DNA of 28,458 nucleotides from Hofstenia miamia (Eukaryota; Xenacoelomorpha; Acoela; Hofsteniidae), in contig CABFPE010000752.1 in the NCBI GenBank assembly GCA_900660155.1, forward strand, positions 241,113-269,570, written 5' to 3'. The notes under the pieces were generated by a model that had not been told where the DNA came from, searched no databases, and saw nothing but the letters and a program-made list of their open reading frames with translations. Position 1 is the first letter of the stretch; every line of letters starts with the position of its first letter. The translations under genes were made by a program, and so were the position numbers. Shown here piece by piece: positions 11,338 through 23,800 of the stretch.

Positions 11338-14300
11338 GTAAGGCTTTATTACCTCACGACAACGTACTTTAAATTATTTCGAGGTATTATCCAATTATAT
11401 GTAAAACTCATTAACTTTGATACTGAAATACATAACTTCAAATGGTGTATGTGATGTGTTAGCGCAGCAAAGTTTCTTACAATTTTAATTCTTCAACCTA
11501 AGTTTTTCCACTCTACAATCAGCGAATATGTTCATGTATTATAGGAATTACACTGAAAGTTGTTTTTAACTTTAACGCTGAGGAGCTGAAGTCTATCCAA
11601 TAATGTCATGGGATATTGATAAAGCATGTATTTTGAAATGAATACATTAAATTCCCAATTCTTGGTATTTACAGACGTTATATGAATTAATAGATTTAAT
11701 TGTATCTTTAATGTAACTTATTCGATTATATTTTGTTTTAAATTTTGTTGTAAGCACATCGCTTAATGCACGCTGAATAAAGATAGTGTCATTCTTTTAT
11801 CATCTCTAAATAATTATAATACACACATATATATATATATATATATATGCATATAAATATATATATATATGTTTATACATATATATATATATATATATAT
11901 GTTTATACATATATATATATATTTATACATATATATATGTATATATGTATATATATATATATGCAATTTTTTATGTTGTTTATACTTGAATATTTTTGAA
12001 TAATGTTTCTCACCACTATATATATGCATAGCTAAAACCGACTTTATAAAACAATATTTAATTCTCAAATTGATCTTTGATTTCAATTAACGCAGGGTTC
12101 AATTAAAATTGATTTGATAGCAGTTGAAGTTATGCAACCGATGGATGTGATGATAAATGGATTTGAAATATGAATAAAGTTTAAAAATGTTTGTTTAATT
12201 TCTACACAGCTACAGGTTGCTTTCAATTATTGCTTAAAACGGACTTACTAAAACGCTTAATTTAAATGGTCAATGCCCTTGTTAAATACATATGTAAGAT
12301 TAACAGTTGAAGGAAATATTTGCGTTAAGGGCATCTGAAGTGTATACACAACATTGTCAATCAATTTTATCTTATACAATCAAATAGAATATGTTAATAT
12401 TTATGGATCAACACATGTCTATATTTTATAATAGTGTAATCTTAAAACACACAAGCAAGATTGTGTTAAACAATTAAATAATAGATTTAAATTTTTTGTT
12501 AATCAAGTAAATCTCAAAATTCTACTTGCACTTTGTGGTTTTAATAATAGTTTTAGGTAGTCAGAACTTTAGGGAATTTTAACTGAAAATGCTACCTTTA
12601 TGCTAGAATTACATTCAGCCTTGAGATTTGTACACTAAATGCAAATGCCCTCGTTTTGTACAGTATGTGCATTTAACCGCAATTTTTAACAAATGCTAAA
12701 CTCATAAACTATATTAATTTAAGTTATATATTTTGTCTTAATTAACAGTTTGAAGCTTGCTGTTTCTAAAAAAATTAATGATGTTTTTTCTTAGTCTTTG
12801 TCAAAACATCGACTTAGCAAATAATAAAAATTCAAATTTAACATCATTCGCCATTTTTAGCAAATCCATGTTAATAAAATACTTCAGATATTATTCAATT
12901 CCCAAAATTAACTGCAAAAAATGCATCATCTAATTCGTCTACCATTGCAAATGTATTGACAGATGCTCTTCGTAAAATATAGAATGAAGGTAATAATTTA
13001 TGCTTTGTTCTTATAATAACTAATCTAGATAATCAATCGAGGAATTACACAAGCAAGCTATATTTCCATCCTTAGTAGCAATGGGCAGTTGCAAAGCTCT
13101 CAAATTACTATTAGAATTGGTTAATGTTTTCAAAAGCACCTTCTTTCTGAAGTGTAAGGTAGTGATTATTCATCAAATTTAATGACAAAAAGTTATTCCC
13201 AGCATGTCAGTGCCAGCAAATAAACGGAGAAAACTAATTCTTAGGCTCTTAATATGAAACTATTTTAGAATAAGTTATTCATAAATTCATGAAATTACAA
13301 AATGATGAAAATGTATTCAAGATATAATTATATTTAGTTCAATATTGAAGATTAATTAGAAAATTCTTATTAGTATTGGCTTTGTAGCTTATTAATTTTT
13401 GCCACAGTCTGGGCTACCTACCCCTAATGCAAGTGAAATTTAATGTTTTCATAAAGGTATGCTGTTTGATAAAAATTATTGTAGAAGAAATTTTGAATTT
13501 GTATTTGCCTTTGCGTTGTAAAACTATTACAACAAATGTAGTCGAATATTATGTTTAGGTGATCGGCGGTTTAATGTCTAAAAACCAGAGTCTTCGATTT
13601 CCCATTTGAAATTAAAAAACGAAATGGCGTTTATTTTCCTTTAATAAAAGCGAGACCGGATGCTAATTTTTAACATTCATATGCAAAACCATTTTTCGCC
13701 CAAATTGGCAAATAACAAACTTGCCGTTTTAATGAACTGCATGAAATTGTTTTACATATTTTAAAGATGGCAAAACATCATTATTTCCTCAGAAATCATT
13801 ATTGAAATGTATGTTGTTAACATTAAAATCGCAGACATTTTGCGGCCTACAACTTTGTAGTTGCGCTCCACAAAAAAATAAATAAATGTTGTAATTTGAT
13901 TGCCGGTGATGAATTGTGGTGAACTTGCTGCCAAAGAGCTTGTTATTTTTGTCTGCAAGGACTGTGTTAAGAACTATGAAATTTTAAAATTTACAATTTT
14001 TCTATTTAAATTTTTAGTGAAATAAATTTATGTTTGGATGGACGACTACTGCTTTTAAAAATATTTATTTTTTCTAGTATTAAAATTTATTCAAGTTATG
14101 TCAAAAATGAGTTTGTATTTTAATAAATTTAAGAATCAGACATTAAGCATCAGTAACTATTCGTATTCCAAGGCCATACATATATAATGTACAAATGATA
14201 CTTAGCTCAAAAAAATCCTTAAGAATTTTCGAATTAAGGTTTAAATCATTTTTTAAAATTGAATAGACGGTGTAAACATTTTAATCCCAATTAGCATTCT

Positions 14301-15359
14301 GTCATTCTTTCACTTAATATTTGAAAGAGATTTGCTGAACATTTCAGCAATCTTGATTTAGTAGAAGAGATTATTTTATAAGTAACCAATTTTTATCTTT
14401 CTTAAACCATATGTTACTGCTAAAAACTTTAAACAGATAATTAATATCCAAGATTGTTAACTTTGTGGATTTCCGTATTGTGGAAATTGCAACTTAAAAA
14501 AACAACAAATGCTAAAGATTTGACAATGCACCAAAAGATTTTTGATAATTGTATTATTTTACCACCTTGAAAAAAACTTTGAGGTATTTTAGAAAACGTG
14601 CTGTTTTGTTGCATGTGACATTTTCTTCATTTCGCTAATTAACTTAACATTCTCTTTGCAATGATTAAATTACTCAACTAATATATTGCAAATGATTATT
14701 TGTTGTAAAAAAGTACTTGTGCGATACATTTAAGGCACTTATAAGAAAAATCAATAATTGCACATTTAGACTGCTAAATTGTAATGGCATAAAATAGTAA
14801 GAAAAATTTTGCCACAGGTCCATTATATAAAGAGACTATTTAGATTTTTTACACCAATGTTTCAATTCAATTATAGAACTAAAGAAGCTTTCATAACCTT
14901 AATTACAAGGATTGAATATGAATTAAAGTATAAGAAAATTGAATGAACAAAGCAATTAAGACTGTCAATTCAATTATATCAAACACTAAGATTCATTAGG
15001 TAATTGTGTATAGAATTTTTAGTGCCTAATATGTCATTATAGGGTTTCAAAACCATGTCTTCTGTACACTTTTAACAAATTATTATCTCAAGTGAAATAC
15101 CAATATTTGAAAATGTATATCGATTCATCGAATCTGAAATCATCATAATTGGTTTGATTGAATGCTTTCTTTATTCAGTTGGATTTCACGTCAATAGATT
15201 ACTAATCTAAATTTGTACGTTATACAAGAACAAGCATTCAATTCAATATCTATAACTATTAATGATTAAGAAATATGATACTTTATTGATAGTTTAGTTC
15301 ATAGATAGTCAAGCACAAAACTCACTTTTTAAAGCAATTTCTTTCATCTGCAATTCGGT
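11338..15359. other. Non-coding DNA, probably GPCR intron 3 at least in part
   Basis: It begins with the GTAAGG donor of exon 3. I searched the plus strand for a TM6 exon (aromatic-rich helix with W-x-P) and a TM7 exon (NPxxY) and found none here or further downstream, so the intron's extent is unknown. A compound microsatellite at 11821-11962 is listed separately. Slightly less AT-rich DNA at about 13540-13960 shows no coding signal. Confidence 0.55.
11821..11962. repeat. Compound AT microsatellite/minisatellite
   Basis: Long (AT)n blocks are separated by the ten-base spacer gtttatacat at 11871-11880 and 11901-11910 and its variant atttatacat at 11921-11930. The spacing suggests a partly homogenised higher-order unit of about 20-30 bp. 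The left edge is acacacat and the right edge atgcaa. The minus-strand open frame across it (11814-12086), rich in I/Y/H/M, is an artefact of this repeat. Confidence 0.93.
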
Positions 15360-15439
15360 TTTCCTGACACCGTTATGATTGCTATTTTGATGACTAAATT
15401 CTAATCGGTACCAATGGTAGAGAGAAAATTCAAAAAGAA

Positions 15440-15500
15440 GGGTATGTAACATTTCGACCCATAAACAGATATGAATTAAGCTTCATCATCGAAGTGTCAC
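15440..15500 (-). other. Penelope/hammerhead-like motif, degenerate
   Basis: Read on the minus strand, the segment has atgatga (complement of 15483-15489), a spacer of about 27 bases, then gtcgaaatgtta (GAAA complement at 15452-15455). This parallels the CUGAUGA...GAAA core of hammerhead ribozymes carried by Penelope-like elements and some other retroelements. The first core base is A instead of C and I see no convincing stem II, so a working ribozyme is unlikely. It is better read as a fossil or a chance resemblance. Confidence 0.25.
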
Positions 15501-16013
15501 GGGTGTCTCCGAGCACATTGGCTTCTGCTTTTCAGTAATTGAACCTCGCCTCTGATTTGTGAAGAAGGATGATATCTTGAGGAGCTTGATTAAATTAAAC
15601 ACTTTTTTACTAATTCTTTTTTTACTAAATCTTTTAGTATAAAGTATTTATGGAAATCACACTGACACCTTCATTTCAATTCAAACTGCGAATAATCATT
15701 AAATATTCATGTGTCCCTTTTCTTAGGAAAACTTTAGGGTTTGAATATTATTTTCGTATAAAAGTGTAAAGATCCGTTGAATACAACCGCGGAGACATTG
15801 CAGGAAATCGTCTTTCCCGAAGCCACGGGTATTAAAGGGGGACGAATCACCTCCCCTTGGAAAGTCGAGCAACCCCTCCTGAACAACAAAGCTATAAGCA
15901 AAATCAGCATGTGAAAATATATTTTTTAATTCAATTGCTGAAATGAATTTCTGAGGTATATTTTGTCTATATCATCAAAAAATTGGTCATGCACGTACAT
16001 GATTTCTACTAGA

Positions 16014-16175
16014 TGACACCCCGGCAAAAAATCCCGCGTACACCCATTCATACAACATAAAATTAAAATGTTGTAGTCTTAGTAAAATTTTAGTTTAAAT
16101 TTTAAACGAAATTTCCATCAAACCTTCCTGAATGCGTGTTAGCCCCCTTAGACGATAATGCTGACTACGGCCCTT
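16014..16175 (-). mobile_element. Possible non-autonomous DNA element ends, same orientation
   Basis: Minus strand, 16175-16141 reads ttcaagggccgtagtcagca followed by a G-run (aaggggg). Minus strand, 16046-16014 reads gggtgtacgcgggatttttt followed by gccggggtgt. Both resemble the GGGCGTAGCCAGGATTTT...GGGGGG termini common in dispersed DNA elements of invertebrates. The two copies face the same way rather than inverted, so this is not a simple intact element. No transposase remains. Confidence 0.35.
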
Positions 16176-16180
16176 GAAAT

Positions 16181-19100
16181 CGTGTGCTGACTTTTCAAAC
16201 ACCTTACGTATTTACATCGTGTCTATTGACACAAATGAGCTTGGTTTCAGCATTTTAGATTTGAGTATATGAAAGTGAAAATAAACTGATAATTTGTTTG
16301 ATTAAAAGCATTGCTTGGGGAAAATTAATTTATTTGATGGACATTTATTGGTAACCTAAAAGCAACAAAGAATTCATTGATTTTTATAAGCGTGTCTTAA
16401 ATTGCAATAAGGAGAAATTGACTACATAATTAAAAATTTTAATTATGAAATATTTGTCGTTATCGCAATGCAAAAAGATTCAAAAAATGAATCAATATTA
16501 GCAATCGTGTAAATGATATGATGGAAATCAGTGGCATGCAAGCATGACGAAATTATTTGTAAGCAAGTTCTTAAAGTATATGTTAGTCCTTGAAAAGAAT
16601 TCCTCCAAGTTCAGAATGATGTAGGTTAATACATTGTGCCTACAAACTTTTTTGACAATTCAAATTCCTAATTCGTGTTAAAAATTTTTCATCTTAAACT
16701 TCTTGAAATTTGCTTACATTTACCATATATAGTTTATATAATACCGAAAAGTTCTTGAATGTATTATGTTTGATGTATACTGCTAGACTGTCAAAATTTT
16801 AAAATATTAATATTTAACTATAAATGTCTTGATACCTTTCCTAAATAAATATATTATATTAGTGTAATAATTGGAATTTGTTTTGATGAGACAAAGGTAC
16901 ATCTAATTTTTTGTAAGCCTGCTTAGAAAACACAGCCACGGCGCTTGCACAATGTTGCTGGAGGGCTGATAGTTTGTAAATACAGCGTAAATTACAAAAT
17001 ATTAAATGCTATAAGAAATTGGAAATTGAAACTTTAACACAATTAATATTATGGGCGTTTTGTTGCATGCTTTAAATTTTATAAACTAGAAATAGATGAC
17101 GACTATATATAAATATAATAACTCTTCTTTCTGTTGATATTCAAATTTATGTCGATTGAATAGCATCAGTTTTTGATTTAATTCTATTCATTGTGAAATT
17201 GCATTAATTTTCTTTCTTTTATAAAATCCTTAAAGAATCAACTTTATTCAAATCAAATTTCAAATTATTCCCTATTATTTCTTTTCAGAATTGTAGACAA
17301 TAACTGCGGCTAACAAAATTTCATTAATGCGCTAATGATTTGGTAAATATCAGTTTTCATTGTCATGACGCAATTAATAGTTAAACTAGAAATTACAACC
17401 ACTTCGTTAGTTTTTAGATAATTGCAAATTAATAATTTTAAATATAAAAAATTTATCAATTGTTGACTTAAATTAGCAACCAAATTAATTACATGCTTTT
17501 CCATAGGATTCAATTCATTTGGAGTACTATGTGTTTACGAGTGCATTCCAAATCCTGTTGTTTTATATAAAAAACAAATGGTGACAGTAAGCATATAATT
17601 ACATTAAAATGTTTAGTATTAATAATTAAGTTCAGGTGAAAAACGAGAAAAAGATAATTATCAACTTTAATACCTCATTCGATTACACTAAATGTAGTCT
17701 TGAAGTTCAGCACTTTCTTACACCTCTGGCTATTTGACATAACCACAATGTGCAAGGCGTAAACACATTTTCAAAGAAATCCCCTCAATTGGAGAGTTAA
17801 CGTTTTCTTCAAAAGTGAATTCGATTTTTCCCGTAATTTTTATGTATGCTGAAAAAATCTCATATAAACTGCACCAATCGACAAGGCTTGACGTATTTAT
17901 AACTATGTTGAAATTTCAAGAATTTAAGATGATTGTGTAAACCTAAGTGTAAACTAGTTAGCGCTGCAATACAAATGCCTGTGTGAATGAGTTTAGAATC
18001 TAACTTGTTCTCGGATTATTTCATACCAAGTCACAACATATTAGGACAATCCATATAATTGATATAGCGTTAATGTATATTATTCCAATAGACCATGAAC
18101 AAATATACTAATCTGTATACATTCAAAAATACTTATTGTAAGAAATATTTGAAAAACATACTCTAATCGCAGATTAAAAGATTATCTTAGAGTTCTGTGC
18201 ATCCAGAATTTTGTTTGTTCAAGTACCCATTGGATTTGGTCAGAGGATTGCTCCATGTTACTCCCATTGTATTTTTTGATTAATAATAGTCTTCCGTGAT
18301 CTCACAGAAATATTTTGTCTTGGGTTTTAGTCGCATGGGGCTGAATGGTCTCTCAAAATTCAAAATTGTGCAAATACTTCGAAGTATCGTCGTGTATACA
18401 TCAATTATAATGTAATATTTCCTGAAACATTTGAATAGGATTATCAATAATTATCCCTAATGTCAATTACAAAAATATGAAATCACATTTATAAAAAATA
18501 CTAAAATATTTATAAAGTGCTATTTCTTCCATTTTGTTAGAAGCAAATATGAGTGCTTTTTCTTGATTTCTTGAAATATGAATTTTATAAAATTGTTAAA
18601 ATGGAAATTGGATGCAGCAAAAGATAAAATTTAACAAAAACAAATAAGATGTATGATAGTAATAATATTTCAATAGGTATAGTTCATGAAATTATAAAGT
18701 AAAAATTTTCCTATCAATTTTTGGAAGTCTTAGCAAATACCATAATAATATCAAAATATTTTCCGCGTTTCAGAAAGAATAATTTTCAATTGAAGAAAAA
18801 CAGTTTGGTCAATCTATTTCTCTAACACCGATCGTTTTATATTTTGAATTCCACCTGATTAACACATTAATAAGCTTGAGTAAAATCTTTCTTCGTTAAT
18901 ATACTTCCTACTCTAGAAGGCTATGTGAAAATATTGATTATGTTATAGCAATTAGAATGTGAAAAGAATGTGGTTCTCTCACTATGTGACAAGAAGCTAC
19001 TGTAACTGGCATTTTAGGTACGTACTTTACCATTTTCAAATTTTATTGGCCATAAAATGCAAACCTTTAGCAAACGGCAAAATCATTCGCAATTCCAGAT

Positions 19101-19500
19101 TAATGTGTTATTTTACAATTTTCATCTGTGAAGCAATTTGTAAGAATAGTCAAGGATCCTATATAATTTAAATGCGAATGCAATTTAAAGTCATGCAAAC
19201 ATTTCCTGATGCTGCGATGTATCCCTCTACCTAAGATAGAGTTGTCACAGCTTACTACGACAATTGAATCATTTTGGGGCACTCTAATTCAAATCACAGA
19301 GCTATATCAAAACAACACATTTTGTCTAAGATCATCATTTTTGATGGTGTAAATTTTGTTAATAATAGTGAAAGGAATGAAAAGGTTAAAATGGTTTCCA
19401 GTAAATGCAAGGCAAATTTCAAAATAAGTTTTGAATTGTGTTTTGATTTGACAATTATCTGGTGTTAGAAAAAATAAATTTACAAAAGTAACATCATTTA
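16181..19500. other. Non-coding DNA, no gene recognised
   Basis: AT-rich with short open frames lacking any domain I recognise. A less AT-rich segment at about 18190-18360 was checked on both strands; its only open frame of note is a 26-codon minus-strand one, discussed among the rejected items. No tRNA, hairpin-rich RNA gene or microsatellite of note was seen. Confidence 0.6.
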
Positions 19501-19752
19501 GCTTAAAGTTTTGGTAGAAATGACCTCAGCTTCTAAGGATATTACAACAATAACTATAGAAATAGTTCAAGACTGCAGTGTTCCATTTGATTAAAGCCTT
19601 GGAAGAATACCATGGAATATATATATTGCTATTGCCAAAAACGAAAAGTATCTGATGAGTGCGCCAACTAGAATATGTTTTTTGTAAAAGTTACCCAACC
19701 TAGAGATTACGATTTTTAAGATAGCAAGCTTCAAATGTTATCTAGCGGCTAA

Positions 19753-20767
19753 ACAGAAAAACAGAAACGTGATGTCCTAGATTACCTTCTGAACTGCTAT
19801 TCTACTAAGCAAAAATTGGCAATCGGTGTTCAGATTAATCAGAATATTGATTTATCTGGTAAATTTCCACATCATACAATGTGTATTGCGCTTAATAACA
19901 TAGGCGATCCGTTTGTTGATTGAACTTATAAATTCAATACTAAATGTTTGGAACTAAACGTGCTAGATTACTTTGAATCACTTTGGAATGCTAAATGGTC
20001 TAGTGATTCAAAAGAGCTTGAGAGTAAATGGGGTTGCATGTTAACCAATCGGAACTAATGAAGGCAACTTCTTGCTCGAAAACTACCTAACTAACTTTGT
20101 AGGTAATAAAGGCCAAACCTGAAAAACTTTGAAGTATGTACACTTCTGTTATATTTTACAGTGATGATACACATTACTCAGAGCCCAAGATTTGCTATGC
20201 TCTTCAGTAGTTAAATTTTGGTGATGAAGGAAATTTAAATTATCCTGGGCAGTGTCCAGTTACAAGAGATGGGTAATGGCCTATGCAAATCTTAAGGAAG
20301 TAGACATTAAATAACTTAGCAAATTAGTCGAGTTCTCGCAGCTATCCCTATTGTGATGATACTAAGAATTGATACTACATTTAAAGGAGAGTTTGATGAT
20401 GTTGAAGAAGCTAGAATGCGAATAATCAATATCTTAAGAAAATATGGAATGCACATGGGGGAAATTTAGGATCCCGATAATCCTGATGATTTCTCAAGGA
20501 AAGAACTCAACTAATGTTACTGAATTTATGCGCAGTTGGAGCCGCTTATATATCATACCTAAGCTCAAGGAATGCTGTGACTTAATATCAGTACTGGCCC
20601 TTGATTTCAGATTTTCTTTTGTCTTATCCATAACAACAAGCGGACATAAATGGGTGGGAGTTAGTTGGTCAACCGGAGTTTATCTTTCTCGTCAGAAGCT
20701 TATGCTGAAACTTTTGAATTGTTCCAACATTATTTGGACAACCTATTCAACGTTAGAGTATTTTTGA
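19753..20767 (+). pseudogene. Group II PLP-dependent decarboxylase pseudogene, intronless
   Basis: Colinear protein blocks appear in shifting plus frames. (1) 19753-20055: NNIGDPFVD then, after a tga, LELNVLDYFESLWNAKW and KWGCMLTN. (2) 20051-20119: GTNEGNFLLENYL. (3) 20133-20273: FYSDDTHYS then, after a tag, FGDEGNLNYPGQCPVTRDG. (4) 20300-20335: VDIK, a stop, LSKLVEF. (5) 20338-20511: TTFKGEFDDVEEA then, after a tag, DPDNPDDFS. (6) 20526-20582: VGAAYISYL. (7) 20588-20767: LDFRF then TTSGHKWVGVSWSTGVYL. These match in order the conserved blocks of glutamate/histidine/tyrosine-decarboxylase-type enzymes, which remove the carboxyl group of amino acids using PLP. The Schiff-base lysine codon is at 20648-20650. 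In block 6 the aspartate expected before GA(L)GAAY is not present. At least five frame changes and four in-frame stops make it non-functional. About 1 kb covers roughly 335 residues without introns; the C-terminal third is missing or unrecognisable. Substrate cannot be assigned. Confidence 0.88.
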
Positions 20768-20870
20768 AGAAAGCTCCAAACTCGATCGAATTTTTTCTAA
20801 TTCGGAGTTTTTAAAGATACAAAAATATTTGTTTTACAATAGTTACGAGCTTTCCAAACTAAAAAAATAA
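20768..20870 (+). pseudogene. Possible continuation of decarboxylase pseudogene
   Basis: After the last clear block, one plus frame holds KIQKYLFYNSYELSKLKK (about 20814-20867). It loosely resembles the helix following the catalytic region in these decarboxylases (a QK..L..A.YL..KL pattern). If real, the intervening SRNG-type block has been lost or scrambled. The match is short and could be chance. Confidence 0.25.
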
Positions 20871-23800
20871 TTATTTGCGATTGCAAAGAAACTGCAGTTT
20901 AAAATAAATTAATTTTTACGGTATTTTCAGCTGGATTATCAATGGAGTTTGAGTATTAATGATTTCTCTTTGCATTTGAGGACAACGATTTGCGAATAAT
21001 TGAAATTATGTTTTTTCTTTTGATTATGAATGTTAAAAAAACTTAATAATTTCATTATGTTCTTAAAATTATAATTTGCAAATTGATTTAGACATTTTTA
21101 TGGGGTGACACTTTTGTAAATTGAACTTGATTCGATTTGATGTGTGCTGTCTCGGAAAGTTTAGTCACAAATGCGTAAGTGTAAATTTGTCACTCTTCAT
21201 TATAAATAGCTTTCCTATTTGAAAACGTCGAAAGCATTCACGTTTTCAGTTCATTGATTTTAAATGATGAACTTTAGTTCAATGTTGAGCTTTGTATTCA
21301 CAATCTTCAAAAGAATGAAAATCTAATATCCTAAGAATGAATTATCATTTGTCCAACAATTTCCATTTTTTCATCGTCTAGCAGACATATATACAAGGGA
21401 AAGAGATAGTCTTGAAAACACGATAAAAACAGTTGTTACGTGACCCAAATTATTTTGTCCAAGTTGATTTTGATAATACGAATCTGTTAATGACAAAGTA
21501 TACAATACTAATTCGAAAAAAGCATGTACACACTACAAAGTATATAAATACTCAAGACGACTTACACGATACTAATGTAGTAACTTAAGTAACCATAGTT
21601 TTTTCAAAAACTAATAAATTATTTGCATATTAAAATACTTAAAATTTTGTTCAATTCTTATGATATCATTTAGATTATTGTATAATGTGAATCTTAAGGA
21701 AATTGTTATCAGTTCCCTGGTTGAATTGAATATATTGTTATAGAAAATTCAAAAAATTCCTTCCATTTGTGAAATTGTGAGTTATGTACAATGATGTATA
21801 TTGAATAGAACACAGTGGAGGCAAAGAATTGAATATTTTCTTTAAAATTAAGACAAAGAATTCAAAATTATCCCTAGATAACTAACATTTTGCTTTGCTT
21901 AGTTTTGTCATTAAATACCTTATTGTGTACATTTTCATAACATTTTTTATACTATTTGGCGAAAAGATAGTAAATTGTGGATTTTTTGGATTAGTTGTCA
22001 ATAAATTTCCATTAAAATATATAATTAATTATTCTATACTCTAGTTATTGTCTTCAACCCGATTTCATCCCGATTTGAAATTGAATATCTTAGCATTAAC
22101 CAACCCCAAGCCGATGCTACCCGTTCTACAACTTTGTTTAGAACATCTTTAGAAACGTGAAAAAACCAATATTTTTCCCATTTAGTAAACAAAAATTTGA
22201 TGCTTGCTTGTTCATGTCATCAGGATAAATCGACCAAATATAATTGATAAAATCTCTTAAGAATATTTATTTAAGAATTATTTATTACGTCATTGCTGAC
22301 CATTACGTCACTAAGGAAAACTAGTTTGTCAAGAGAATTTTTGCAAAGATCAATTGAATTTGAATGCATATAGACAAAAATTTATTTACTGGTACTTCTT
22401 TTAATAATGTGTGATTTAATGAAATTATATTTTTTACTCTACGTCTGCAAACATGTAGAACTATTATAGCTAACTACTTGGCAGAGATGGTTTATGTTCA
22501 AATGCATAACTATTGTTTTGTATTTGAAAAGTACAATTGCGTAGCCCAATGCGACAAAAATAAGCATTCTTGAAGAAGGGGTATTAGAGGCTTTATCAAA
22601 TACACTGATGACTTCATAAGATATCCCAAGATGTATTATCAATATAATTTGTCGATTTTAGCCTTAATTTGGAAAACAAACGTGAAACTAATAAATTACA
22701 TATATGGTAGCAGAAGATTCTTTGGATTATGTCATTTACTTCTGTAAAACTTCATCACTTTTGAGGGAGATCTAAATTTGAAGAAATGTTTTTTGCCAGT
22801 GATTTTTAAGCAAAACCGCACCACATCATTTTGTTCAAGCTCAACTTTTCAAACATGATCAAAAGTTGGACAACCCAAATATATATATATAGTGATAGCC
22901 ACTATAAGTTGATGTTATTTAGTTAAAATAAATTGTTTTTTGATATTCTGTTTTTGATATAATAATTATCGAATAGTCGATTGAAAAATCACAATAGCTC
23001 AATATAATTGAATTGAAGCGAAATCAGAAATTCAGTGAAATTATAAAATAAGAAGGTTTGACATCTCTCCGTTTAAATTGAAGACAAACATTAACCCTAT
23101 CCCTTTCTCCTTTTTCCGTAAATATTTTTAATTAAGACATGGTTTATATCATTTCAATAATAGTTATTTACAAACGATTAGTTGTGAACTTGATGCTGAG
23201 TTGGGATATAGAAGTTAACACCTGTCTGTCTGTTTGATTTCTTGCTTACTACCTACCAACAATCAATATTTTATTAACACCTGAAGGCAGATACCATTTC
23301 AAAGATACCGAACGTTCAAAATAAATCTTGCTATTTTTAATTGTAGGGCGGAAGTTCTTAGTGAATCACAAATATTTTTTGACGAGACCGATTTCACACA
23401 ATTAAGTTGGTAAATTGTGAAAAATTGATTAAACGCTACAAGATCTTTAATTTATAAACTACTTCTGGTATAGGATATTTGCACTACAGACATATTACAC
23501 ATTTATTAACATCAGATGTTAACACTGAATGTTTACGTTAACTTAAAATAAGATTTACAAATACCTCTTTATAGAACTGCATCAAAACTGCTCCTAGTAG
23601 CAGTTAATCACTCCTACTTTTGTAATTACCCAAAATAGTCCTCATCTTTATACGTGGAAACGGGCTCATTTCTTAAAGCTCAAACTTTGCTCGCTCATCA
23701 AGCAGGGCGGGAACTGGTCCTGCATTCTATAAAAAATAGGGATCAAAGGACCAACCACTCTATGCATACCTATTAACCAATAAGTTCAAATCAACAAACA

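Larger units (their letters stand above)
15360..16180. repeat. Patchwork of decayed dispersed repeats, less AT-rich
   Basis: Base composition is much more balanced here in three bursts: about 15440-15560, 15775-15895 and 16010-16175. No reading frame stays open with recognisable content on either strand. The first burst resembles, on the minus strand, a TGATGAAG...GTCGAAATGTT motif common in Penelope-like and other retroelements. The third resembles the GGGCGTAGCCAGGATTTT-type ends of widespread non-autonomous DNA elements. The middle burst (with ctttcccgaagccacgggt) is unidentified. I infer old mobile-element debris; the individual family calls are weak. Confidence 0.4.

Noticed and set aside
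11814..12086. 90-codon minus frame rich in I, Y, H and M
   Set aside because: It is a translation of the compound AT microsatellite.
17540..17575. NPVVLY-like peptide resembling NPxxY of TM7
   Set aside because: The spacing is NPxxxY, the helix before it lacks TM7 features, and a stop is nearby.
18187..18267. 26-codon minus frame with VTWSNPLTKSNGYL, reminiscent of a fibronectin type III strand pattern (VxWxxPxxxNG)
   Set aside because: Too short, no flanking FN3 blocks or splice sites, and the neighbouring frames are full of stops; probably chance.
22439..22642. 67-codon minus frame with a hydrophobic stretch; the plus strand is also open for about 50 codons
   Set aside because: No recognisable family on either strand and no supporting splice context.
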